Assembly: GCF_008064635.1 (NCBI RefSeq)
Contig: NZ_VRYZ01000001.1
Location: 310,001 to 374,000 of the forward strand
Direction of reading: 5' to 3'
Source: Parahaliea aestuarii
Lineage (GTDB): Bacteria > Pseudomonadota > Gammaproteobacteria > Pseudomonadales > Halieaceae
DNA: 64,000 nucleotides
Shown here: positions 1 through 8,912 of the stretch, piece by piece
How the letters are laid out: each line of letters begins with the position of its first letter
Position numbering within the stretch: the first letter of the stretch is position 1
Notes under the pieces: model-generated
The model's input: only the letters and a program-made list of their open reading frames with translations
What the model was told of the DNA's origin: nothing
Databases searched by the model: none
Made by a program: the position numbers and the translations under genes

Positions 1-1
1 T

Positions 2-1306
2 TCCGCCTTCAAGAACAAGGGCGTGCAGGCGATGCTGGATGCGGTCATCGAGTACATGCCCTCACCCACCGAGGTGAAGGCCATCGAAGGCCACCTGCTG
101 GACAAGGACGAGACCATCGAAACCCGCGAAGCGGACGACGATGCGCCATTCGCCGCGCTGGCTTTCAAGATCGCTACCGACCCCTTTGTCGGCACCCTGA
201 CTTTCTTCCGCGTGTACTCCGGCAAGCTGGAGTCCGGAACCGGCGTGTTCAACTCCGTGAAGGAGAAGAAAGAGCGCGTTGGCCGCATGGTGCAGATGCA
301 CTCCAATAGCCGCGAGGAAATCAAGGAAGTACTGGCGGGCGATATCGCTGCTGCGGTGGGCCTGAAGGACGTCACCACCGGTGACACCCTGTGCGATATC
401 AACCGGCCCATCGTGCTGGAGCGCATGGATTTCCCCGAGCCGGTGATTTCGGTGGCGGTGGAGCCCCGCTCCAAGGCGGATCAGGAAAAAATGGGTGTTG
501 CCCTTGGCAAGCTGGCCCAGGAAGATCCGTCCTTCCGCGTGAAGACCGACGAAGAAACCGGGCAGACCATCATCTCGGGTATGGGCGAACTGCACCTGGA
601 CATCATTGTCGACCGCATGCGTCGCGAGTTCAGCGTGGAGGCCAATATCGGCAAGCCCCAGGTGGCCTATCGCGAGGCGATTCGCAACAAGGCTGAAATA
701 GAAGGCAAGTTTGTGCGCCAGTCCGGCGGTCGCGGCCAGTACGGTCACGTCTGGGTTCGCTTCGAGCCGGGCGAAGACGAAAATGCCGAGGGTCTGGAAT
801 TCGTCAATGAGATCGCTGGTGGTATCGTGCCCCGGGAGTACATTCCCGCTGTACAGAAGGGCATTGAAGAGCAGATGCAGAACGGTGTACTGGCGGGTTA
901 TCCCCTGCTGGGCCTGAAAGCGACGCTCTACGATGGCTCATTCCACGATGTGGACTCCAACGAAATGGCGTTCAAAATCGCTGCCAGCATGGCCACCAAG
1001 AAGCTGTCCACCGAGGGCGGCGCGGTGTTGCTGGAGCCGATCATGAAAGTGGAAGTGGTCACACCAGAGGAAAACATGGGCGACGTGGTTGGCGACCTCA
1101 ACCGTCGTCGCGGCATGATCTCAGGTATGGACGACAGTGTGTCCGGCAAGGTGATTGACGCCGAGGTGCCGCTGGCCGAGATGTTCGGCTATGCGACCGA
1201 CCTGCGCAGTGCTACCCAGGGGCGTGCGACTTACACCATGGAGTTTCTGAAGTACTCCGAGGCGCCCAACAATGTCGCTCGGGAAATTATTTCCAAGAAC
1301 GCGTAA
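2..1306 (+). CDS. fusA: Elongation factor G, 3' part (5' end outside window)
   Basis: The frame is open from base 2 and encodes the last 434 residues of EF-G (E. coli EF-G is about 704 residues), so the G domain is mostly missing from the window. Visible are domain II ([20 protein letters not shown]), the domain III/IV region with [14 protein letters not shown], and domain V ending in [17 protein letters not shown] is the GTPase that drives ribosomal translocation and works with RRF in recycling. tuf follows 38 nt downstream, the usual end of the str operon (rpsL-rpsG-fusA-tuf). No frameshift is seen. Confidence 0.98.
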   Translation, partial: SAFKNKGVQAMLDAVIEYMPSPTEVKAIEGHLLDKDETIETREADDDAPFAALAFKIATDPFVGTLTFFRVYSGKLESGTGVFNSVKEKKERVGRMVQMHSNSREEIKEVLAGDIAAAVGLKDVTTGDTLCDINRPIVLERMDFPEPVISVAVEPRSKADQEKMGVALGKLAQEDPSFRVKTDEETGQTIISGMGELHLDIIVDRMRREFSVEANIGKPQVAYREAIRNKAEIEGKFVRQSGGRGQYGHVWVRFEPGEDENAEGLEFVNEIAGGIVPREYIPAVQKGIEEQMQNGVLAGYPLLGLKATLYDGSFHDVDSNEMAFKIAASMATKKLSTEGGAVLLEPIMKVEVVTPEENMGDVVGDLNRRRGMISGMDDSVSGKVIDAEVPLAEMFGYATDLRSATQGRATYTMEFLKYSEAPNNVAREIISKNA

Positions 1307-1344
1307 TCATTCATTTTTAAGCAAACCCATAGAGGTGAATCAAA

Positions 1345-2568
1345 GTGGCAAAGGAAAAGTTTGAACGTAGTAAACCCCACGTCAACGTGGGCACCATTGG
1401 TCACGTAGACCATGGTAAAACTACCCTGACCGCGGCCCTGACCCGCGTGTGCTCCGAGACCTGGGGCGGCTCAGCCGTTGCCTTTGACGGTATCGACAAT
1501 GCACCGGAAGAGAAAGAGCGCGGCATCACCATCGCGACCTCGCACGTGGAGTACGACTCCCCGAACCGTCACTACGCGCACGTTGACTGCCCCGGGCACG
1601 CCGACTACGTGAAGAACATGATCACCGGTGCGGCGCAGATGGACGGCGCGATCCTGGTGTGTGGCGCGACTGACGGCCCGATGCCGCAGACCCGCGAGCA
1701 CATCCTGCTGTCCCGTCAGGTTGGCGTTCCCTACATCGTGGTATTCCTGAACAAGGCCGACCTGCTGGCAGAAGACTGCGGCGGTGCGGACTCCGAGGAA
1801 TACGAAGAGATGAAAGAGCTGGTCGAGATGGAGCTGCGCGAGCTGCTGGACCAGTACGAATTCCCGGGCGACGACACGCCGATCATCTGTGGCTCTGCCC
1901 TGATGGCACTGAACGGTGAAGACGAGAACGGTCTGGGCACCACTGCCGTGAAGACCCTGGTTGAGACCCTGGACAGCTACATTCCGGAGCCGGAGCGTGC
2001 GATTGACCAGGCTTTCCTGATGCCGGTGGAAGACGTGTTCTCCATCTCCGGTCGCGGTACTGTGGTAACCGGTCGTGTCGAGCGCGGCATCATCAAGGTG
2101 GGCGACGAGATCGAGATCGTGGGTATCCGCGACACCACCAAGACCACCTGTACCGGTGTTGAGATGTTCCGCAAGCTGCTGGACGAAGGCCGTGCGGGCG
2201 AGAACGTGGGTATCCTGCTGCGTGGCACCAAGCGTGAAGACGTGGAGCGTGGCCAGGTGCTGGCGATTCCGGGTTCTGTGACTCCGCACACCAAGTTCGA
2301 GGCAGAGGTGTACGTGCTGTCGAAGGATGAAGGTGGCCGTCACACGCCGTTCTTCAAGGGCTACCGTCCGCAGTTTTACTTCCGCACCACTGACGTGACT
2401 GGCTCCTGTGAGCTGCCGGAAGGTGTTGAGATGGTCATGCCGGGCGACAACATCCAGATGGTTGTGACCCTGATTGCACCGATCGCCATGGAAGATGGCC
2501 TGCGCTTCGCGATTCGCGAAGGTGGCCGTACTGTTGGCGCCGGCGTCGTCGCCAAAGTCATCGAGTAA
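1345..2568 (+). CDS. tuf: Elongation factor Tu
   Basis: 407-residue EF-Tu, which carries aminoacyl-tRNA to the ribosomal A site. It starts at GTG after a GAGGTG ribosome-binding site. G motifs are clear: GHVDHGKT (G1), DCPGHADY (G3) and NKAD (G4). It is about 13 residues longer than E. coli EF-Tu (394), with extra residues in the G domain around [13 protein letters not shown] and [17 protein letters not shown]-Tu of this length occurs in some marine gammaproteobacteria. It is last in the str operon; a palindrome and an intrinsic terminator follow. In many relatives rpsJ comes next, but here B12 genes intervene. Confidence 0.98.
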   Translation: MAKEKFERSKPHVNVGTIGHVDHGKTTLTAALTRVCSETWGGSAVAFDGIDNAPEEKERGITIATSHVEYDSPNRHYAHVDCPGHADYVKNMITGAAQMDGAILVCGATDGPMPQTREHILLSRQVGVPYIVVFLNKADLLAEDCGGADSEEYEEMKELVEMELRELLDQYEFPGDDTPIICGSALMALNGEDENGLGTTAVKTLVETLDSYIPEPERAIDQAFLMPVEDVFSISGRGTVVTGRVERGIIKVGDEIEIVGIRDTTKTTCTGVEMFRKLLDEGRAGENVGILLRGTKREDVERGQVLAIPGSVTPHTKFEAEVYVLSKDEGGRHTPFFKGYRPQFYFRTTDVTGSCELPEGVEMVMPGDNIQMVVTLIAPIAMEDGLRFAIREGGRTVGAGVVAKVIE

Positions 2569-2588
2569 ATCTCGATAAATGCGATAAA

Positions 2589-2614
2589 GGGGTCAGAGTC
2601 GCGACTCTGACCCC
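2589..2614. repeat. Perfect 26-bp palindrome after tuf
   Basis: Two 13-nt arms starting GGGGTCAGAGTCG are exact reverse complements with no loop, 20 bp after the tuf stop. It could fold as the first hairpin of a double terminator or be a REP-like repeat; GGGGTCAGAGT-type ends are known near RAYT-class transposases (recalled, not searched). There is no T-run directly after it, so it is not a classic terminator alone. Confidence 0.6.
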
Positions 2615-2641
2615 GGTCATCGTCAGGACCGCAGCGTCCTC

Positions 2642-2671
2642 AAAAAGCCCGGCCTTGTGCCGGGCTTTTTC
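2642..2671. terminator. Intrinsic terminator downstream of tuf
   Basis: AAAAAGCCCGG and CCGGGCTTTTT pair around a short loop. The A-run on the 5' side and T-run on the 3' side make it usable from either strand. It closes the fusA-tuf transcript before the B12 island. Confidence 0.85.
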
Positions 2672-2761
2672 GTTGCAAACCTTTGGCTAAAGGCCTTTCC
2701 CTCTAGTCTCTACATGTTTGTAGCGCCTACCTATCAGTTCCGCGGTGACGCTCTCCACAGA

Positions 2762-2791
2762 TTTACTTCCCGCAACAGCTCCCTGTATACT
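2762..2791 (+). promoter_or_regulatory. Candidate sigma-70 promoter of the B12 leader
   Basis: TTTACT (2762-2767) and TATACT (2786-2791) are separated by 18 bp and placed about 10 bp before the first conserved block of the cobalamin riboswitch, which is where a leader promoter should lie. Inferred from sequence only. Confidence 0.5.
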
Positions 2792-2799
2792 CCCGCGCC

Positions 2800-2975
2800 T
2801 GCACAGGTGCCTGTTCGACTTTCCCCAGCCGGGAAAGTCTGGGACAGGGTAAACGGGAAGTAAGGTGCGTCGCGGCAAGTTCACTGGCCGCCGCTGACAA
2901 TGCCTTCGCTGCCCCCGCAACGGTCCGGAGTGTTTCACTCCAAAGCCCGAAACCGGCCTGGTGTTACTGCAATCA
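2800..2975 (+). promoter_or_regulatory. Cobalamin riboswitch (B12 element)
   Basis: Conserved blocks occur in family order: AGGTGCCTGTT near 2803, AACGGGAAGTAAGGTGCG near 2850, the B12 box GCTGCCCCCGCAACGGT near 2910, and AAGCCCGAAACCGGCCTG near 2942. Adenosylcobalamin binding to such leaders normally lowers expression of the downstream uptake and salvage genes. Downstream are a BtuB-type receptor and two B12 nucleotide-loop genes, matching the expected targets. Outer boundaries are approximate. Confidence 0.9.
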
Positions 2976-3009
2976 GCAGCCAACACGCGCAGAGGTATGA
3001 CGATGAAGC

Positions 3010-3049
3010 GGCGGGCTTCTCGGATCGTTGCCGGCCCGCCTTTCTGTTT
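3010..3049 (+). terminator. Likely riboswitch expression platform (terminator hairpin)
   Basis: GGCGGGC (3010-3016) pairs with GCCCGCC (3034-3040) and is followed by TTTCTGTTT. It lies between the aptamer and the receptor start at 3214, so it could be a ligand-controlled transcription terminator. The alternative antiterminator fold was not computed. Confidence 0.5.
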
Positions 3050-3213
3050 CGGCTGCCTGGCTCGCCTCCGGATCCCCCTTTTTGCCGTCTGCCTGACCTG
3101 ACTGTCATGCAGTGAAGAAGCGGAGGGCTTCCGATGCAGGCGCGACCTCTGTGGTCATGTCCCGTGTTTCCTCCCTCTTACGCACTGCTTTTCAAGCGTA
3201 TGAGGAATTACCC

Positions 3214-5094
3214 ATGAATATCTGTATTTATTCCAATCGGCCTGCTTTGCGTCCGTTGGCCAGGGCGTTTTCGCTCGCGTTGCTGGCGGCCGCGCCGGTG
3301 ATGGCGGAGGAATCGAGTCGTGAAGAAGTGGTCGTTACGGCCACTCGCACTGCTCAGCCAGCGTCCGAGGTACTGTCATCGGTGTCGCTGGTGAGCCGCC
3401 AGGACATCGAGGCATTGCAGCCCCTGGACCTGGTCGATGTGTTCGACAAGGTGCCCGGCCTGGACATTACTCAAAGCGGTGGCCCCGGCTCCAGCGCCAG
3501 CCTCTTTATTCGTGGCAATGACTCCGGCCACACCCTGTTCCTGGTGGACGGGCAGCGCGTCGGCAGTGCCACACTGGGCAGCACCAGCTTCCAGCTCTTC
3601 AGCCCGGAGCAGATCGAGCGTATCGAGGTGGTGCGCGGCGCGCATTCCAGCCTGTACGGGTCCGACGCCATTGGCGGTGTGGTGCAGATATTCACCCGCG
3701 ACGGCAGCGGCACCCGGGGCAGCTACGTTAATGCCGCAGGCGGCAGTCACAATACCTATCAGGCGGCGGCTGGCACCAGTGGCTCCTCGGGCAGCTGGCG
3801 CTATGCCGCCAATGTCTCCTACCTTGAGACTGACGGCATTGACAACCTGGTGGACGACAGCGGTTTTAACAGCGACGACGACGGTTATCGCAATCAGGCG
3901 CTGAATGCGAGTATCGGCTACCGCTTTGCCAATGATGCCGATCTCAGCCTGCGCTATCTGGGCACAGATGCCCGCAACGAATACGACATAGCCTCGGCTC
4001 CCGAGCAAAAGCCCTACAGCGAAGGCTGGATGCAGAACATCAACCTGCGCGGCAGTTTGCCGGTCACTGACTACTGGCTGTCGACGCTGTCGCTGGGGCA
4101 GTCGGTGGATGACACCGAAAACTACGACGATGTCACCGGGGCCGACCTCGGTCACTTCCGCACCACCAGGGATCAATTGTTCTGGCAGAACGACCTCTCG
4201 TTCACCGAGGATGACATCCTGACCCTGGCCTATGAGTATTACGATGACGGCGTCGATTCCAGCTCTGCCTACGAGGGCGCCGATGGTCGCGCGGTGAGCA
4301 GCCGTAGTAATGAAGCCTGGATTGGCGAACTGCAGCTCGGGATGGGTCCAACCAATGTAGTGCTGGGCGTGCGTTCCGATGACAATGAGGAATTTGGTAG
4401 CGAGACCACCGGCAGCGCCAGTATGGGTGTCAATCTTGACGGTCACCACCGACTGGTTGCGAGCTGGGCCCAGGGCTTCAAGGCGCCAACCTTCAACGAT
4501 CTGTATTGGCCGGCCAGTGCCTATACGGAGGGCAACCCCGACCTGGTAGCCGAAAGCTCCGACAACCGCGAATTTTCCCTGCGCGGCGACTACGATCAGT
4601 GGGGCTGGTCCCTGACCTACTTCGAAAATACCGTCGACGACCTGATCAACTGGGCACCCGGCGCTGATTTTGTCTACCGTCCCTACAATGTGGACAGCGC
4701 CCGCATCGAGGGTGCCGAGTTGATGTCCACTGCACAACTCGGGGCGTGGCTGGTAGAGGCTTCGTATACCTATGTGGAAGCGCGTGACGAGCAGAGCGAT
4801 GCGCTGCTGCCCAATCGCGCTCGCTCCAACTTCATCGTTAACGTCGATCGCCCCCTGGGTCGCTGGCAGCTCGGCCTGTCTCTGAAAGCCCAGGACAGGC
4901 GCTATACCAATGCCGCGAATACCGAGTCACTGCCGGGCTATGCCACCCTGGGTGTCAGGGCCCAATACCGCTTGCTGGACAGCCTGGTGGCAAGGTTGCG
5001 CGTGGATAACCTGCTGGACAAGGACTACCAGCTCAATGATGGCTACAACCAGGACGGGCTTAACTTCCAGCTTGGCCTGAGTTACTCACTGTAA
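3214..5094 (+). CDS. btuB: BtuB-type TonB-dependent cobalamin receptor
   Basis: 626-residue outer-membrane receptor (E. coli BtuB has 614). It has a signal peptide ending ...APVMA-EES, then a TonB box (EEVVVTATR), a plug domain with GPGSSASLFIRGNDSGHTLFL and RIEVVRGAHSSLYGSDAIGGV, and a 22-strand-type barrel ending LGLSYSL. It imports B12 across the outer membrane using TonB energy. I chose ATG 3214 because GAGGAATT lies just upstream and the signal peptide starts there; the frame stays open to 3112 without a better start. It sits directly behind the cobalamin riboswitch and 25 nt before cbiB. The BtuCDF inner-membrane transporter is not in the window. Confidence 0.93.
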   Translation: MNICIYSNRPALRPLARAFSLALLAAAPVMAEESSREEVVVTATRTAQPASEVLSSVSLVSRQDIEALQPLDLVDVFDKVPGLDITQSGGPGSSASLFIRGNDSGHTLFLVDGQRVGSATLGSTSFQLFSPEQIERIEVVRGAHSSLYGSDAIGGVVQIFTRDGSGTRGSYVNAAGGSHNTYQAAAGTSGSSGSWRYAANVSYLETDGIDNLVDDSGFNSDDDGYRNQALNASIGYRFANDADLSLRYLGTDARNEYDIASAPEQKPYSEGWMQNINLRGSLPVTDYWLSTLSLGQSVDDTENYDDVTGADLGHFRTTRDQLFWQNDLSFTEDDILTLAYEYYDDGVDSSSAYEGADGRAVSSRSNEAWIGELQLGMGPTNVVLGVRSDDNEEFGSETTGSASMGVNLDGHHRLVASWAQGFKAPTFNDLYWPASAYTEGNPDLVAESSDNREFSLRGDYDQWGWSLTYFENTVDDLINWAPGADFVYRPYNVDSARIEGAELMSTAQLGAWLVEASYTYVEARDEQSDALLPNRARSNFIVNVDRPLGRWQLGLSLKAQDRRYTNAANTESLPGYATLGVRAQYRLLDSLVARLRVDNLLDKDYQLNDGYNQDGLNFQLGLSYSL

Positions 5095-5119
5095 TGCGAG
5101 CCAGCTTCGCTACATTGTC

Positions 5120-6058
5120 ATGCCGTTGATTGCCCCCACACTGATTGTCGGGCTGCTGCTGGATGCGCTGCTGGGTGAACCGCGGCGCTGGCATCCACTG
5201 GTGGGGTTTGGCGGCCTGGTGCAGGCCGTCGAGGGCAGGATGAATCGGCCGACGAGCCGGGCCTTTGTGCTGCGCTTGCGCGGTGCGCTGGCCTGGAGCC
5301 TGCTGGTGTTACCCCTGCCGCTGGCATTGTGGTGTCTGCTGGCGGCGCTGCCTGCCGCCGTGAGCCTCGCGATCAGTATTGCCATGCTCTATCTCTGCCT
5401 TGGCGGGTGCAGTCTCGCCCGCCACGCGCGGGCGGTGGCCGCTCCTCTGGATGCCGGCGATGTGCCGGGCGCCCGCCAGGCGGTAGCCAGGATAGTGAGT
5501 CGGGATACCCGGGAAATGGATGCGCCGGCAGTGACCCGGGCGGTGCTGGAGTCGGTGCTGGAAAACGGCAGCGACGCAGTGGTCGCCAGCCTGTTCTGGT
5601 TTGCACTTGCCGGCGCGCCGGGTGTCGTGCTTCACCGACTTGCCAATACGCTGGATGCCTGTTGGGGCTACCGGAGTGCCCGCTTCCGGCACTTTGGGTG
5701 TTGGGCGGCGCGGGCCGATGACGTACTCAACTATATTCCGGCGCGATGTTGTGCGCTGGCCTACGCGTTGGCAGGGTCGACGCGTCCGGCCCTGCGCTGC
5801 TGGCGTCGCCAGGCGCGTCGTCTCTCCAGCCCCAATGGTGGCCCGGTGATGGCGGCAGGGGCGGGCGCCCTGCAGGTCTGGCTCGGCGGGCCGGCCCGCT
5901 ACGGCGGCGAGTGGCAGCAGCGGCCGGTATTTGGCTGCGCCCGCGAGGCGCGCCCGGCCGATATCGAGCGCGGCTTGGCGCTGTTATGGCGGGCGGTAGC
6001 AATTCTGCTTGCGTTCGCCCTGGCACTGGAACTGCTTTGCAGAGGGCCTTCGCTGTGA
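5120..6058 (+). CDS. cbiB: Adenosylcobinamide-phosphate synthase, CbiB/CobD family
   Basis: 312-residue polytopic inner-membrane protein that joins the aminopropanol phosphate arm to adenosylcobyric acid. Family hallmarks are the N-terminal LLLDALLGEPRRWHPLVGFG, the central ARQAVARIVSRDTREMD with AVLESVLENGSDAVVASLFW, and LANTLDACWGYRS. Length is normal (about 310-320). It begins 25 nt after the receptor gene and overlaps the next gene by 4 nt, so the three are one unit under the riboswitch. No strong Shine-Dalgarno is seen. Confidence 0.93.
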   Translation: MPLIAPTLIVGLLLDALLGEPRRWHPLVGFGGLVQAVEGRMNRPTSRAFVLRLRGALAWSLLVLPLPLALWCLLAALPAAVSLAISIAMLYLCLGGCSLARHARAVAAPLDAGDVPGARQAVARIVSRDTREMDAPAVTRAVLESVLENGSDAVVASLFWFALAGAPGVVLHRLANTLDACWGYRSARFRHFGCWAARADDVLNYIPARCCALAYALAGSTRPALRCWRRQARRLSSPNGGPVMAAGAGALQVWLGGPARYGGEWQQRPVFGCAREARPADIERGLALLWRAVAILLAFALALELLCRGPSL

Positions 6059-7104
6059 CGTTTGAACCCCTGCTGCACGGTGGCAATCTCAATGGGGCCA
6101 TTGCCCGCTATGGCGGAGCGGTGGCTGAGTGGCTGGATCTATCCACTGGCATCAGCCCCTGTTCGTGGCCGGTGCCACCTCTGCCGGAGGCCGTGTGGCA
6201 GCGCCTGCCGGAGCAGGGGGATGATCTGGTGGACGCGGCGGCGGCGTACTACGCCTGTCCGCCCGAGCGCATACTGCCGGTACCGGGCTCCCAACATGCC
6301 ATCAGTCGTCTGCCGCGCCTGTGGCAGGCGGCCGAAGTAGCGCTGCCGTACTGGGGTTATCAGGAGCACCATCGCGCCTGGCGGCGGGCGGGGCACCAGT
6401 GCCTTTTGTACCGCAGCCAGCGCGAGCTATTGGCCCTGCTGGAGCGCCCGGACCTGCGCTATGTGGTGGTCATCAACCCCAATAACCCGACGACGGAAAG
6501 ACGCGACCCCGACGATCTGTTGTCGCTTGCGGAGACACTGCATCGGCGTGGCGGCCGGCTGTTGGTGGACGAGGCCTTTATCGACCTGGCCCCGCATTGC
6601 AGCCTGGCTTCCCGCTCCCACCCGGCCCTGGTGGTGTTGCGTTCGCTGGGCAAATTTTTCGGTCTGGCGGGGCTGCGACTGGGCTTTGTCCTGGGGGACG
6701 AGATTGACCTGGCGGCGCTGGCGATGGCAACTGATCCCTGGGCGGTCAGTCACCCGGCGCGCTGGGTGGGGGCGTCGGCGCTGCGCGATGCCGCCTGGCA
6801 GGCCGGGCAGCGCGAGCGGCTCACATCCCTGTCACTGCGTTGGCTGCAAACGCTGCGCTCCGTTCTGCCGGGCCTGGACTGGTCCAGTGCCGGCCTGTTC
6901 CAGAGCGCCCCCCTGGGGGCCCGTTCAGCAGAAACCCTGTGGGACGCAGGCGCGCGCCGGCATCTGCTGTTGCGTGTGGTTGGCCCCCAGTCGGGTGAGG
7001 CGGTGTTGCGTGTGGGCCTGCCGCGAGAGCGGGACCTGGAGGATGCGGCCCGGCGCTTACGGCGGGCGGCGGGGGCAGCCGGTATCAGTGGCGTCGGCGA
7101 TTGA
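6055..7104 (+). CDS. cobD: L-threonine-O-3-phosphate decarboxylase (PLP-dependent, CobD/CobC family)
   Basis: 349-residue fold-type-I aminotransferase-like enzyme. It makes (R)-1-aminopropan-2-ol O-phosphate, the arm that CbiB attaches. Visible features are LLHGGNLNGA and LDLSTGISP near the N terminus, VVINPNNPTTERR, LLVDEAFIDL, and SLGKFFGLAGLRLGF with the PLP-binding lysine at about K200. The frame extends further upstream, but GTG 6055, overlapping the cbiB stop (GTGA), gives the family start and length. It overlaps the convergent TM2 gene by about 20 nt. The name varies: cobD in Salmonella, cobC in pseudomonads. Confidence 0.9.
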   Translation: MTFEPLLHGGNLNGAIARYGGAVAEWLDLSTGISPCSWPVPPLPEAVWQRLPEQGDDLVDAAAAYYACPPERILPVPGSQHAISRLPRLWQAAEVALPYWGYQEHHRAWRRAGHQCLLYRSQRELLALLERPDLRYVVVINPNNPTTERRDPDDLLSLAETLHRRGGRLLVDEAFIDLAPHCSLASRSHPALVVLRSLGKFFGLAGLRLGFVLGDEIDLAALAMATDPWAVSHPARWVGASALRDAAWQAGQRERLTSLSLRWLQTLRSVLPGLDWSSAGLFQSAPLGARSAETLWDAGARRHLLLRVVGPQSGEAVLRVGLPRERDLEDAARRLRRAAGAAGISGVGD

Positions 7105-7486
7105 GATCGTCTATCTGGCCGTTGAGGGTGAGGAAGTCATAGAGGACGCCGATCCCGAACAGGCCGAGTGTCAGCAGGTACAGCAGGCCGGTGAAAATCT
7201 TGCCCATGTAGAAGCGGTGAATGCCGAATACGCCGAGAAAGGTGAGCAGAATCCAGGCGAGGTCGTAATCGGTCTCGCCGCTGTCGTAACGATGATCGGC
7301 ATCCCGGGCCATGCCGGGGATAAGCAGCAGGTCTATAATCCAGCCGACAAAGAGCAGGCCGAGGGTGAAAAACCAGATCACCCCGGTAATCTGGCGGCCG
7401 TAGTAAAATCGATGGGCGCCGATAAAACCAAAGATCCACAACAGGTAACCCATAAATACAGAGTGGCTGGGGGGCTGTTGGCGCAT
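7085..7486 (-). CDS. TM2-domain membrane protein
   Basis: 133 residues with two TM2-type halves, each a pair of helices around a short turn: GYLLWIFGFIGAHRFYYG...GVIWFFTLGLLFVGWIIDLLLIPGM and WILLTFLGVFGIHRFYMGK...LYLLTLGLFGIGVLYDFLTL. The repeated G-x-HRFY-x-G motif is the TM2 signature. Function is unknown; TM2 proteins are small integral membrane proteins. It is transcribed opposite to the B12 genes and divergently from rpsJ, with its 3' end overlapping the cobD end. Nothing ties it to B12. Confidence 0.85.
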   Translation of the reverse strand: MRQQPPSHSVFMGYLLWIFGFIGAHRFYYGRQITGVIWFFTLGLLFVGWIIDLLLIPGMARDADHRYDSGETDYDLAWILLTFLGVFGIHRFYMGKIFTGLLYLLTLGLFGIGVLYDFLTLNGQIDDLNRRRH

Positions 7487-7634
7487 GCTGGAAGTCCGTT
7501 TTCTGTCAGTCCGTGGCTATAGTGGGAGTGTGGCGGGGCACAGGTCAAGGCCCGCAGCAAAGGAGCAGCCTGCAGTGACCCCCAGGGCGAGAACCGGTGC
7601 TTTTGTGGTCGTGCAAAAATTAAACAAAAATAGC

Positions 7635-7662
7635 TTGCATCGGCGCCCGGCGGTGCCATAAT
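7635..7662 (+). promoter_or_regulatory. Upstream candidate promoter of the S10 operon
   Basis: TTGCAT (7635-7640) and CATAAT (7657-7662) with a 16-bp spacer follow an AT-rich tract (AAAAATTAAACAAAAATAG) that could act as an UP element. It lies about 160 bp before rpsJ. Confidence 0.5.
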
Positions 7663-7725
7663 TCGCGCCGGCAGAAAGCCCATGGAAATAAGTCGGATTC
7701 CCCGAAACTATTTACCATCGCCTGG

Positions 7726-7754
7726 TTGACACTCCTCAGGTCGGTCTATAGTAT
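7726..7754 (+). promoter_or_regulatory. Main candidate promoter of the S10 operon
   Basis: A consensus TTGACA (7726-7731) is followed after 17 bp by TAGTAT (7749-7754). This gives a leader of about 60 nt before the rpsJ start at 7822. It is the best sigma-70 match in the 335-bp gap between the TM2 gene and rpsJ. Confidence 0.7.
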
Positions 7755-7821
7755 TCGCGTTCCTTTTTCGGGGGGCTCCTTTGCGGGTTCCTGGTTTTTT
7801 TATTGATTGGAGTTTGGTCAG

Positions 7822-8133
7822 GTGCAGAATCAACGCATTCGTATCCGTCTTAAGGCTTTCGACCATCGACTGATCGACACGTCGACTCAGGAGATTGTTG
7901 AAACTGCGCGCCGCACCGGCGCTCAGGTTCGTGGCCCGATCCCCCTTCCCACCCGGAAGGAAAAGTACACCGTGCTGATTTCCCCGCACGTCAACAAAGA
8001 TGCACGTGACCAGTACGAGATTCGTACCCACAAGCGCTTGTTGGACATCGTGGAGCCCACAGAAAAAACTGTGGACGCACTGATGAAGCTGGATCTGGCC
8101 GCAGGTGTGGAAGTACAGATCAGTCTTGGTTAA
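7822..8133 (+). CDS. rpsJ: 30S ribosomal protein S10
   Basis: 103 residues, the same as E. coli S10, beginning [19 protein letters not shown] and ending [13 protein letters not shown]10 is in the 30S head and is also NusE in antitermination. GTG 7822 was chosen over the upstream TTG 7807 because GGAG lies 9 nt before it and the protein then matches family length. First gene of the S10 operon. Confidence 0.97.
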   Translation: MQNQRIRIRLKAFDHRLIDTSTQEIVETARRTGAQVRGPIPLPTRKEKYTVLISPHVNKDARDQYEIRTHKRLLDIVEPTEKTVDALMKLDLAAGVEVQISLG

Positions 8134-8156
8134 CGATATCTCGTAAACAAGACCTG

Positions 8157-8180
8157 CCCGGCCGCCACAACGCGGCCGGG
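8157..8180 (+). other. Hairpin between rpsJ and rplC
   Basis: CCCGGCCGC (8157-8165) and GCGGCCGGG (8172-8180) pair perfectly around CACAAC within the unusually long 126-nt rpsJ-rplC gap. No T-run follows, so it is more likely a processing, stability or regulatory stem than a terminator. Confidence 0.55.
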
Positions 8181-8259
8181 TGTGTAACGCCCAGCAGTTC
8201 AAAGCAAAAGGCGGGGCGGCCATAGAGGGTAAGCCCCGTACACTGAGAGGTTAGCAACA

Positions 8260-8895
8260 ATGACTATTGGTTTAGTCGGCCGCAAATCCGGTATGACCCG
8301 TGTGTTTACCGAAGACGGCGCATCCATCCCAGTAACCGTAGTGGAGATCGCTCCAAACCGCGTTACTCAGATCAAAGAGCTCGAGAGCGATGGCTACCGG
8401 GCAATCCAGGTCACTGCGGGCAACCGCAAGGCCTCTAAAGTGAGTAAATCCGCAGCGGGACACTTTGCCAAGGCGGGTGTTGAAGCGGGTCGCGGTTTGT
8501 GGGAATTCCGTCTCGAGGGTTCTGAAGAGAGCTTCGAGGTTGGTTCCGAGCTGACTGTTGAGCGTTTCGAGGCCGGCCAGAAAGTTGATGTCGCCGGTCA
8601 GTCCAAAGGTAAAGGTTTTCAGGGCGCCATCAAGCGCTGGAACTTCCGTACCCAGGACGCCACCCACGGCAACTCCCTGTCGCACCGTGCGCCGGGCTCC
8701 ATCGGCCAGTGCCAGACCCCGGGTCGGGTGTTCAAGGGCAAGAAGATGGCCGGTCACATGGGTGCCGAGCAGGTGACTGTGCAGGGGCTGGAAGTTGTCC
8801 GTGTAGATGCGGAGCGCGGTCTGCTGCTCATCAAGGGCGCCGTCCCCGGCGCACCGGGCGGTGACGTAGTTGTTCGTCCCGCGGTCAAGGCATAG
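8260..8895 (+). CDS. rplC: 50S ribosomal protein L3
   Basis: 211 residues (E. coli 209), starting [16 protein letters not shown], with the conserved loop [45 protein letters not shown] that contacts the peptidyl-transferase centre. The glutamine in GSIGQCQ is the residue type methylated by PrmB in E. coli. Start ATG follows AGAGG. Second gene of the S10 operon, 17 nt before rplD. Confidence 0.97.
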   Translation: MTIGLVGRKSGMTRVFTEDGASIPVTVVEIAPNRVTQIKELESDGYRAIQVTAGNRKASKVSKSAAGHFAKAGVEAGRGLWEFRLEGSEESFEVGSELTVERFEAGQKVDVAGQSKGKGFQGAIKRWNFRTQDATHGNSLSHRAPGSIGQCQTPGRVFKGKKMAGHMGAEQVTVQGLEVVRVDAERGLLLIKGAVPGAPGGDVVVRPAVKA

Positions 8896-8912
8896 GTTAG
8901 GGGGTTTCTAAC

